From an uncultured Prevotella sp. (GTDB lineage: Bacteria > Bacteroidota > Bacteroidia > Bacteroidales > Bacteroidaceae), in the NCBI GenBank assembly GCA_900318395.1, contig ONKL01000002.1:33030-97029 (forward strand): DNA of 64,000 bases, written 5' to 3'. Below, in pieces: positions 56,661 through 63,574 of the stretch. Below the pieces are notes generated by a model. The model had not been told where the DNA came from and made no database searches. It saw only the letters and a program-made list of their open reading frames with translations. The translations under genes and the position numbers were made by a program. Positions within the stretch are counted from its first letter, which is position 1, and every line of letters starts with the position of its first letter.

Positions 56661-56887
56661 AATGCGAACTTCGAGCCTTTTGCGCCGATGCCGTCGTAGT
56701 CGGCAGTAATGGGAAACTGGCAGCAGAGATTGCTGACGGCATCATCATCGAGGGTGACAGTCAGCTCCAGTTCTATGGCCATCCGTCGCTCGCTGTAGCT
56801 GAGATTCCAGATGCATTCGCCCAGAACGGCATTCACCACCGTCCTGATTTCATCCTGTGTACGCCATATGGAATCGTAGTCAGTCAT
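56651..56887 (-). CDS. Small protein of unknown function
   Basis: 78 residues, not recognised. MTDYDSIWRTQDEIRTVVNAVLGECIW opens with a helix; SYSERRMAIELELTVTLDDDAVSNLCCQ looks like a beta-hairpin region. It overlaps the stop of the upstream acetyltransferase gene by 4 nt (ATGA), which supports that it is real and co-translated. Confidence 0.6.
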   Translation of the reverse strand: MTDYDSIWRTQDEIRTVVNAVLGECIWNLSYSERRMAIELELTVTLDDDAVSNLCCQFPITADYDGIGAKGSKFAFYL

Positions 56888-57333
56888 TTCTTGTTCAAAC
56901 GCATGTACAACAAAGGATATGGATTCCCCTCTTCGTCAAAATCAGTCCGTTTATAAGTCTGGAATCCCATGTGCTCATAGAAACCGATGGCGAGCGGATT
57001 CTGTTCGTTCACAGTCACCTCGTTTGCAGCATAATTCTCTATAGCAAAAGCGACCAGTTGTTTGCCAATGCCGAGTCCGCGATGGTTCGCATCCACAAAC
57101 AGCATCTCTATTCTACTTCCTTCTAAACCCATGAAGGCAATGGGCTTGTCAGATTCATCCATAGAGACTAGCAGACGAGCGACATTGCTGATAGCATCAG
57201 GGACGTAGCCCTTGATGCGGAGAATCTCACTCTCAGACAGGAATGTGTGAGTCTGCCTGACGGCACTTTCCCAAACCTGCAGCAATTGTCTTGTCAGCGA
57301 GTCCGTTCTGTTAGTTATTTCTATGATATTCAT
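56884..57333 (-). CDS. GNAT family N-acetyltransferase
   Basis: 149 residues. IEMLFVDANHRGLGIGKQLVAFAIENY carries the acetyl-CoA pyrophosphate loop (R/Q-x-x-G-x-G/A), and VNEQNPLAIGFYEHMGFQTYKR is motif B. The N-terminal WESAVRQTHTFLSESEIL matches the YjaB-like subgroup. It acetylates an amine of a small molecule or protein; substrate unknown. 2 nt downstream of the truncated gene at 57336. Confidence 0.85.
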   Translation of the reverse strand: MNIIEITNRTDSLTRQLLQVWESAVRQTHTFLSESEILRIKGYVPDAISNVARLLVSMDESDKPIAFMGLEGSRIEMLFVDANHRGLGIGKQLVAFAIENYAANEVTVNEQNPLAIGFYEHMGFQTYKRTDFDEEGNPYPLLYMRLNKK

Positions 57334-57335
57334 CG

Positions 57336-57612
57336 TTATCTGATAATCTTTGCTTTTTGCAGGTTGTCAAAGTCATCCCAGAACTCAGCCTGCTCTTCAT
57401 CGCTGAATGTGTTCGAGGACATCTCTCTGAGGATTTCATCCAACAGTTGCATCTTCGTCACCTGCAGGTCTGGAGCTACATCAATTGGATAAGTCAGAAT
57501 GTCACCCAATGAGCCGATGTGGACGTTGGTAATAGTGACCTCACCATTTACCAATTTGACCTCAATACGCCTGTTAGAACCATATTCAGGCTTCGTCTCA
57601 CGCAACCTCTGA
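57336..57612 (-). pseudogene. 5'-truncated small gene of unknown function
   Basis: About 90 codons: RRIEVKLVNGEVTITNVHIG, VAPDLQVTKMQLLDEIL and FSDEEQAEFWDDFDNLQKAK. The part from EVKLVNGEV resembles a compact regulatory or repair-associated fold but was not recognised. There is no normal start; the frame simply runs into the junction near 57612 where a surface-protein fragment on the other strand begins and base composition changes. Probably the left remnant of a gene cut by recombination, or an assembly join. Confidence 0.5.
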
Positions 57613-58303
57613 TACAACACTGACCGCTGGCAGCAACTACTCGCTGACTCTGGCCGACAACGACGCGAAACTGACCATCACGTCGAACCCGACCATCAGC
57701 CTGACGGCCAAACAGGTGGATGGCAACTACTGGACGACGTTCTACTGCGGCGACGCGGCATACACGATTGACGGCGAGAACGCTTGGGCCTACACCGCCA
57801 CGTACAGCGTGGAGAGCGAACAGGGCGTGCTGACGTTGCACAAGCTGGGCAAGGACATCCCGCAGGCGACGGCGGTCATCGTGGTAGGCGACGGCGCGAG
57901 CATCGGCCTAACGAAGAACGACGGAATTGCCGCATACGAGGGCACGAACAACCTGCATGGCGTGGACGAGGCGACGGCGCTCGACGACGTGAAGACGAGC
58001 CTCGGGGCCGACGCCATCCTGGTGCTGTCGAACAAGGGCGGCAACTTCGGCTTCCACGAGCTGGCGACGACGAACGTTCCGGCGAGGAAGGCTTTCCTGG
58101 CACTGAGCGGCGAGGCGGCCAAGGCTCGACAGTTCACAATGGTGTTCGAGGACGCGACGGGAATAAGTGAAGAGTTAAGAGTGAAGAGTGAAGAATTTGC
58201 TACCGCCACCGATTGGTACACCCTCGACGGTCGCCGACTGAGCGGTAAGCCGACGAAGAGCGGCGTATATGTGAACAGTGGACGTAAGGTAGTCATTAAA
58301 TAA
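57613..58303 (+). pseudogene. C-terminal part of a surface protein, 5' end missing
   Basis: Open without a start codon from about 57605 (TLTAGSNYSLTLADNDAKLT) to the TAA at 58303; the ATG at 57716 is internal to a beta-domain (QVDGNYWTTFYCGDAAYTID). The protein ends in a Prevotella-type surface tail, TDWYTLDGRRLSGKPTKSGV followed by YVNSGRKVVIK, like that of the BspA-like gene. GISEELRVKSEEFA near residue 185 derives from the genome's GTGAAGAGT micro-repeat. GC-rich, unlike sequence to the left. The missing N-terminal part would hold the functional domain. Confidence 0.65.
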
Positions 58304-58318
58304 GGAAAGGATAACGCA

Positions 58319-58477
58319 ATGAAAAGAGAATATATGAAGCCCACGATGCGGGTGGTGAAGTTGCAGCATCAGCATATTATCTGTACCAGTCCCGGCGGAT
58401 ACGGCGGTCATACGCTCGGCACGTACCGAGGCAGCGGCGAACAGATTACCGATGGCGAAGAGGACGAAATCTTCTAA
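58319..58477 (+). CDS. 52-residue peptide of the KREYMKP type
   Basis: ATG at 58319, TAA at 58475-58477, directly followed by TAG. The sequence has a basic, well-formed N-terminal half (MKREYMKPTMRVVKLQHQH), one Cys (IICTS), then a Gly-rich centre (PGGYGGHTLGTYRGSG) and an acidic tail (EEDEIF). It starts 15 nt after the stop of the surface-protein tail gene, so they are co-transcribed. I recall peptides with the same opening in other Prevotella genomes, but their role is unknown. The shape, a conserved leader-like front with a variable Gly-rich end, resembles secreted or processed peptide precursors. Confidence 0.65.
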   Translation: MKREYMKPTMRVVKLQHQHIICTSPGGYGGHTLGTYRGSGEQITDGEEDEIF

Positions 58478-58545
58478 TAGAGCGAGAGATAGTATGAGCA
58501 TGTCCAACCCAAAAGAGAGCGGGCGCCCTCCGCCTGCGTAAATTA

Positions 58546-58818
58546 GAGAACCGACCTCGGAACTGGGCCCCGCAAAGCTGCGACAAGGAGAACCGACCTC
58601 GGAACTCGGCCCCGCAAGGCTGCGACACGGAGAACCGACCTCGGAACTCGGCCCCGCAAGGCTGCGACAAGGAGAACCGACCTCGGAACTCGGCCCCGCA
58701 AAGCTGCGACAAGGAGAACCGACCTCGGAACTCGGCCTCGCAAAGCTGCGACAAGGAGAACCGACCTCGGAACTCGGCCTCGCAAAGCTGCGACAAGGAG
58801 AACCGACCTCGGAACTAC
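58546..58818. repeat. 42-bp tandem repeat, 6.5 copies
   Basis: Unit starts at 58546, 58588, 58630, 58672, 58714 and 58756, with a partial unit at 58798. Each begins GAGAACCGACCTCGGAACTC and contains two small inverted repeats, CCGA-CC-TCGG and CGCA-AAGC-TGCG. Copies differ by one or two bases. Because 42 is a multiple of three, all frames stay open on the minus strand, but no protein is supported. It fills the gap between the peptide gene and the next gene. Confidence 0.9.
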
Positions 58819-58959
58819 GATTTGCAAGAGAAAAGGAGTGCCCTTCGGGCAGAAATCTCACAAATCTGAACAAATCTTTCAAAATATTCTGTTAGATTTG
58901 ATAAAATTTGAAAGATTTCTCGCGAAGCGACTAATAAAAACAATAAAAACGAAACAATT

Positions 58960-59958
58960 ATGATAGAAGACATTCTTTTGGTTCCCTACATCGACCTTGG
59001 GAACTTCCCCAACGACCTGCACCTGCAGCTGAACCAGACGCAGGACGAGCAGATGGACGCGGAGTTCGACGTGGACAACCCCGCGCCGGGAAAGCTGGCC
59101 ACGGCCATCGCCGACCACAAGGCTGCCGTCGCCACGGAGAACTCGGCCTACATCGTGTCGCGCTCGTCGGAGTACACAGAGCAGATAGCCGAGCAGGACG
59201 CAATCCGCGACACGAAGATAGACGAGGCGACGTCGGTGGCCAACGCCATGGCGAAGGTGGCCTCGCTGCCCCAGATGCAGCAGGCGGCTCAGGTGTGGCT
59301 GCGCGGCTGGAACGTCTATAAGCCCAACCCGAAGTCGGCCTACGAGGCTGAGACGACGGCCATTCAGCAGTGGTACGAGGACTACCAAGCCGACGCCGAC
59401 CAGGTGGCAGCCGCCGGGACGCTGGGCATCACGCAGATTATCGCCGACATGGTGCAGGCCAACAACGAGGTTCACCGCCTCATCGTGCTGCGCGAGAACA
59501 CGCAGGGCCAGCAGCAGAACACGACCGTCTCGCTGAAGGACGCCCGCACGGCCACGGACAAGGCTTACAAGTGGATGATTCTGTGCCTGAACTCGTACAA
59601 GGTGGTCGACCAGGACCCCGACCGCTTCACCGCCGTCACCTCGAACCTCATCGCGCAGCAGGAGTACTACCTCGGACTGGTGAAGGACCGCCAGCGCACG
59701 AACAAGCGCGTGCAGGTGAAGAGCGAGGAAATAGGCAACCACACCTACGCCACCGCCCGCGAGTGGACATGGGAGCGCCTCATCGAGGACGGCAAGGCCC
59801 AGCTGGCCATCGACAAGGACGACCCCACGCGCATCATCTCCACCGACAAGAAGGCCGCGAAGGCCGGCACCCTCTGCCTCGCGCTGAAGGGCGTGCCCGT
59901 GAAGCCGACGGACGAGGTGGACGTGGATAAGACGTATGAGCTGATTCCTGCGGAGTGA
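58960..59958 (+). CDS. Unrecognised 332-residue protein, DUF6261-like at best
   Basis: Mostly helical, with no signal peptide or membrane segment. LLVPYIDLGNFPNDLHLQLN opens the protein; DFDVDNPAPGKLATAIADHK-like and AWRKTDRYEK-style repeats were not found. Long helices (IAEQDAIRDTKIDEATSVAN, TVSLKDARTATDKAYKWMIL) give a coiled, four-helix appearance, and the last 60 residues (YATAREWTWERLIEDGKAQL) are more compact. It resembles helical Bacteroidota proteins of the DUF6261 kind, but this match is weak. GC-rich codon use sets it apart from the genes at 26-52 kb. Confidence 0.7.
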   Translation: MIEDILLVPYIDLGNFPNDLHLQLNQTQDEQMDAEFDVDNPAPGKLATAIADHKAAVATENSAYIVSRSSEYTEQIAEQDAIRDTKIDEATSVANAMAKVASLPQMQQAAQVWLRGWNVYKPNPKSAYEAETTAIQQWYEDYQADADQVAAAGTLGITQIIADMVQANNEVHRLIVLRENTQGQQQNTTVSLKDARTATDKAYKWMILCLNSYKVVDQDPDRFTAVTSNLIAQQEYYLGLVKDRQRTNKRVQVKSEEIGNHTYATAREWTWERLIEDGKAQLAIDKDDPTRIISTDKKAAKAGTLCLALKGVPVKPTDEVDVDKTYELIPAE

Positions 59959-60070
59959 TATTCTAAGGAATCGAGGCGCTCGGCCCAAAGGGACGCTTGC
60001 CTAAGCAAGAATTTAGGAATGGGCTGCGCCGAGGGTGCGGCCTTTTCTGTTTCTAAGGATTCTTTGTTGT

Positions 60071-60279
60071 CTAAGGAGTTTAGGAGGAAAGGAGTTTCCG
60101 CGGTTCTCCCCTCCCTTGTAGGGGAGGGGTCGGGGGTGGGGTCAGTGACTTTAAATTACTGCCGCATGGCTCCTAAACTCCAGACTCCTTAGAATTAATT
60201 ACAGACCCCACCCCCAGCCCCTCCCCTACAAGGGAGGGGAGAAGCGCAGCGGAAACTCCTTTACTCCTAAACTCCTTAG
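60071..60279. repeat. Long inverted-repeat element (MITE-like)
   Basis: The left arm (60071-60143: CTAAGGAGTTTAGGAGGAAA, GGAGTTTCCGC, CTCCCCTCCCTTGTAGGGGA, GGGGTC) is mirrored by the right arm (60203-60279: GACCCCACCCCC, CCCCTCCCCTACAAGGGAGG, GCGGAAACTCCTTT, CTCCTAAACTCCTTAG). Arms of about 75 bp with small gaps enclose about 60 bp. There is no gene inside. The inner arms are themselves palindromic around CTTGTAGG. It lies upstream of the AraC-type gene. Confidence 0.85.
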
Positions 60280-60352
60280 CAAAAATTGTTAAATGGCTGT
60301 AGAATAAAACGGAAATATCCGCAGAGAAAAGTGAAATATCGCGGAATATTCG

Positions 60353-60360
60353 TAACTTTG
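60353..60360 (+). promoter_or_regulatory. -7 box and structured leader of the AraC-type gene
   Basis: TAACTTTG, 105 nt upstream of the ATG at 60466. The long leader holds two hairpins: CCGCA-GAAT-TGCGG at 60361-60374, right at the expected transcript start, and GGCAATCGATGC/GCATCATTGCC at 60392-60416 with one bulge. This is unusual next to the short leaders elsewhere and suggests leader-based control. Confidence 0.55.
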
Positions 60361-60465
60361 CCGCAGAATTGCGGCGATACTGCTCACGCTCGGCAATCGA
60401 TGCAAGCATCATTGCCCTCGCTTAATCGCAGCATTGCACCCAGTAAACAACAAAACGAGAAGATT

Positions 60466-61299
60466 ATGGCATTAGACGCAGGGGTACAGTTGTACAACTT
60501 TATGGAGACCTTCTACTGTTGCACGGTGGACAGCAAGAAGGAGTTTGAATCGGTGGTGACGGAGCACATGCTGGTGTATGTGATCAGCGGCGAACTGGAC
60601 GTGCTGCTGCACGACCGTCGCCGGCACTTGCAGCGCGGACAGGCGTACCTGATTCGCAAGAACTTCAGGGCTCACAAGATAGAATACCCGTCGAAGGACG
60701 GCAAGCCGTTCAAGGGGCTGTTTCTGCAACTGAAGCAGCCGATGCTGAAGAAGACGATGCACGAGTATGCGCTGGGCCGCAACGACGTGAAGCCCTACAA
60801 CTCGCGGTCGCCCTACGTGATGCTGCCCGACAACCCCGTGCTGACGGGGATGTTCCGCTCGCTGGAGGGGTTCTTCGACGCGGGCCACTGTCCGTCGGAG
60901 CAGCTGATGGAGGCGAAGATCAAGGAGGTGATACTGACACTCATCGAGATGATGCCGGAGCTGAAGAGCGTGCTCTTTGACTTTGTGGAGCCGTGGAAGG
61001 TGGACCTGCGCGAGTATATGAACGCCAACTTCGCGAGCGACCTCGACCTGGAGGGGTTTGCCCATTATACAGGGCGCTCGCTGTCGGCCTTCAAGAAGGA
61101 TTTCGTGGAGGCATTCCACGAGTCGCCAATGAAGTGGATTGTGAGCCGACGGCTACAGGAGGCCAGACAACTGATGGAGCAGCAGGGCGAGCGGGCCAAC
61201 GACGTATATCTGCGCGTGGGATTCAAGAACCTGAGCCACTTCTCGACCGCCTTCAAGCGCCAGTACGGTATTCCTCCGTCGGCCCTCGTGATGGCGTGA
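60466..61299 (+). CDS. AraC family transcriptional regulator
   Basis: 277 residues from the ATG at 60466; the frame is open to 60286 but that part overlaps the promoter. The N-terminal cupin-like sensor (HMLVYVISGELDVLLHDRRR, QRGQAYLIRKNFRAHKI) is followed by a C-terminal double HTH: DLDLEGFAHYTGRSLSAFKK (HTH1) and ANDVYLRVGFKNLSHFSTAF followed by KRQYGIPPS (HTH2). It probably senses a small ligand and regulates an unknown target. GC-rich like 58960-59958. The LysR gene follows 30 nt later. Confidence 0.88.
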   Translation: MALDAGVQLYNFMETFYCCTVDSKKEFESVVTEHMLVYVISGELDVLLHDRRRHLQRGQAYLIRKNFRAHKIEYPSKDGKPFKGLFLQLKQPMLKKTMHEYALGRNDVKPYNSRSPYVMLPDNPVLTGMFRSLEGFFDAGHCPSEQLMEAKIKEVILTLIEMMPELKSVLFDFVEPWKVDLREYMNANFASDLDLEGFAHYTGRSLSAFKKDFVEAFHESPMKWIVSRRLQEARQLMEQQGERANDVYLRVGFKNLSHFSTAFKRQYGIPPSALVMA

Positions 61300-61329
61300 T
61301 GTGCGACACATTATTAATAAAAAAGTAAT

Positions 61330-62223
61330 ATGATAGATATTCGATTGAAGGTATTTCAGAGTGTGGCTCGAAACTTGAGCTTTACCAAGGCTTCTCAAGA
61401 GCTTTTTATCAGTCAGCCTGCCATCAGCAAGCATGTGCAGGAACTGGAAAAGGAGTATAATGTGCGACTTTTCGAGCGCTTGGGTAACAAAATTCAACTG
61501 ACCAAGGCCGGTCAGTTGCTGCTAGATCATGCCAACAAGATTCTGAAGAATTACCAGAAACTAAATTACGACATGAATGCCCTGCAGCAGAATACCACAG
61601 GTGAGCTGCGTATTGGAGCAAGTACCACCATCTCGCAATATGTGGTTCCAGAGATGATTGCAGCTTTTCATCGCCAGTTTCCTGATGTGCGCATCTCCAT
61701 GCTGAGTGGCAATAGCAGAGAAATAGAAGATGCGCTCTCGTCAGACATAATTGATATAGGCATGGTGGAGGGCGTGATACGTCAGCCACAACTGAAATAT
61801 ACATCCTTCATGGATGATGAACTGGTGGCTATCGTTCGCTCAGACAACACCCAACTGACGAAGGAAAGCATTTCGCTGGCAGAATTGAAATCTATCCCTA
61901 TCGTGATCAGAGAGTTCGGCTCTGGTACTCTTGACGTGATACAACAAGCACTTAAGCGTCAGGGCATTAGCTTATCCGACCTGGACATAGAAATGAACTT
62001 CGGAACAACAGAGGGCATCAAGCATTATGTAGAGAAATCAGATGCGCTGGGCATCGTGAGCATACGCTCGGTCAACAAGGAAATATACAGCAATATCTTC
62101 CGCATAGTGGAGATAGATGGGATGAGCATCAATCGCAAATTATCTCTCGTGGAAAAGCAAGGCGAGACCTCTGAAATCGCTAAATCATTCAAGCGCTTTA
62201 TAACTGCTGGTTATAAGGGATAG
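61330..62223 (+). CDS. LysR family transcriptional regulator
   Basis: 297 residues. Winged HTH at residues 1-60: RLKVFQSVARNLSFTKASQE, LFISQPAISKHVQELEKEYN and VRLFERLGNKIQLTKAGQ. The substrate-binding domain follows (about 90-290; ELRIGASTTISQYVVPEMIA). It is transcribed towards the YeiH-type gene 78 nt away. In E. coli the LysR regulator YeiE sits next to yeiH, so control of this exporter is a fair inference. Confidence 0.92.
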   Translation: MIDIRLKVFQSVARNLSFTKASQELFISQPAISKHVQELEKEYNVRLFERLGNKIQLTKAGQLLLDHANKILKNYQKLNYDMNALQQNTTGELRIGASTTISQYVVPEMIAAFHRQFPDVRISMLSGNSREIEDALSSDIIDIGMVEGVIRQPQLKYTSFMDDELVAIVRSDNTQLTKESISLAELKSIPIVIREFGSGTLDVIQQALKRQGISLSDLDIEMNFGTTEGIKHYVEKSDALGIVSIRSVNKEIYSNIFRIVEIDGMSINRKLSLVEKQGETSEIAKSFKRFITAGYKG

Positions 62224-62267
62224 TTATTTTGTATGACCATTTAGACTGTATTCTTCGTAACTTTTCG

Positions 62268-62275
62268 TAACTTTG
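62268..62275 (+). promoter_or_regulatory. -7 box for the YeiH-type gene
   Basis: TAACTTTG, 26 nt upstream of the ATG at 62302. A near-copy of the box (CGTAACTTTTC) lies directly upstream. Confidence 0.6.
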
Positions 62276-62301
62276 CAGGCAAAAAAACAACCGACAAAAT
62301 T

Positions 62302-63333
62302 ATGAAGATTTCAGAACAACGTGGCAGCATGCTCAATGGTGTGCTACTCATGGCACTCTTTGCTTGTGCCGCTTTTTACATTGGTGATATGCAGTTGGTC
62401 AAGGCGCTTAGCTTTAGTCCGCTGGTAGTAGGTATTATTCTTGGTATGCTGTATGCCAACAGTCTGCGCAATCAGTTGCCCGATGCATGGGTGCCAGGCA
62501 TCGCTTTTACCGGCAAGAGAATCCTGCGATTTGGTATCATCCTCTATGGTTTCAAACTCTCGTTTCAGGATGTTATCGCAGTAGGACTGCCCGCCATCGT
62601 GGTAGATGCCATTGTGGTGACCTGTACCATCCTGCTGGGTGTGTTTATCGGTAGATTGCTCAAAATGGACCGTTCTATCGCCCTGCTTACAGCCTGTGGT
62701 AGTGCCATTTGTGGTGCAGCTGCAGTGATGGGTGTAGATGGCGCCATCAAGCCCAAACCTTATAAGACTGCTGTGGCCGTTGCTACGGTGGTGATATTTG
62801 GCACACTCTCTATGTTTGTTTACCCCATGCTGTATCGTGCAGGCGTATTTGATCTGCCAGCATCGCAGATGGGTATCTTTGCAGGTAGCACCATTCACGA
62901 GGTGGCTCATGTGGTGGGTGCTGGCAATGCGATGGGTGCCGATGTATCCGATAATGCCATCATCGTAAAAATGATACGCGTGATGATGCTTGTACCAGTA
63001 TTGCTGGTCATCGCCTTCTTTGTGGCAAAGGATGTGGCAGGCAGAGAGGACGGCGAGAAAGGCAAGATCACCATCCCTTGGTTTGCTATTCTCTTCCTGG
63101 TGGTAATCGGATTCAATTCTCTCAACCTCTTGCCAGCCAGCGCAGTGGAATTTATCAATACGCTCGATACCTTCCTCCTCACCATGGCGATGACAGCCCT
63201 TGGTGCAGAGACCAGTATAGACAAATTCAAGAAGGCAGGTGCCAAGCCCTTCCTCCTGGCCTTCATCCTCTGGATATGGCTCATAGGTGGGGGTTACTGC
63301 ATGGCAAAATACATGGTGCCTGCCATTATGTAG
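62302..63333 (+). CDS. YeiH family putative sulfate/anion exporter
   Basis: 343 residues with about ten membrane segments. FSPLVVGIILGMLYANSLRN, FTGKRILRFGIILYGFKLSF, LTACGSAICGAAAVMGVDGA, FAGSTIHEVAHVVGAGNAMG and MTALGAETSIDKFKKAGAKP are the conserved blocks of the UPF0324/PF03601 family, of which E. coli YeiH is a member. Related proteins were proposed to export sulfate or similar anions; direct proof is limited. Own promoter, beside a LysR gene. Its last codons overlap the antisense gene remnant. Confidence 0.9.
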   Translation: MKISEQRGSMLNGVLLMALFACAAFYIGDMQLVKALSFSPLVVGIILGMLYANSLRNQLPDAWVPGIAFTGKRILRFGIILYGFKLSFQDVIAVGLPAIVVDAIVVTCTILLGVFIGRLLKMDRSIALLTACGSAICGAAAVMGVDGAIKPKPYKTAVAVATVVIFGTLSMFVYPMLYRAGVFDLPASQMGIFAGSTIHEVAHVVGAGNAMGADVSDNAIIVKMIRVMMLVPVLLVIAFFVAKDVAGREDGEKGKITIPWFAILFLVVIGFNSLNLLPASAVEFINTLDTFLLTMAMTALGAETSIDKFKKAGAKPFLLAFILWIWLIGGGYCMAKYMVPAIM

Positions 63334-63552
63334 ACTTCAGATTCTTGTCCACAAATACCATGGCGTTGCGCTCATCGGCTACGATACTGATATAACGGTC
63401 GTACTCGCGGAGCACATCGGCCATCTGCAGCTTTTCCGTTGTCACGCCATAGCGGAAGTTGCGAATGCGATCATGAGGAATATTGAGTTCGATAGATAGC
63501 GGACCATTCTTACCTCTGAGGATATTGGCCTCAATGCCATACTTAGCAAACT
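63326..63552 (-). pseudogene. 3' remnant of an unrecognised gene
   Basis: On the minus strand about 75 codons run from 63552 to a TAA at 63326: FAKYGIEANILRGKNGPLSI, ELNIPHDRIRNFRYGVTTEK, LQMADVLREYDRYISIVADE, RNAMVFVDKNLKST. A TAG stands directly before the first codon and there is no start codon, so it is the C-terminal end of a longer gene. It was not assigned to a family. Its end overlaps the YeiH gene by 8 nt, and a different gene starts on the plus strand directly beyond the break. Confidence 0.55.
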
Positions 63553-63574
63553 ACTGAAATTATAGCCCATTGCC

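Noticed and set aside
58546-58818. CRISPR array
   Set aside because: Units are directly adjacent with no unique spacers, and no cas genes are present.
58175-58882. Long minus-strand frames across the 42-bp array
   Set aside because: All frames stay open because the unit length is a multiple of three; no start context, promoter or domain.
58879-59988. 369-codon minus-strand frame
   Set aside because: It mirrors the GC-rich plus-strand gene; its Arg/His/Val/Leu-rich composition is typical of an antisense shadow.
60286-60465. N-terminal extension of the AraC-type regulator
   Set aside because: Contains the -7 box and leader hairpins; the cupin domain begins after 60466.
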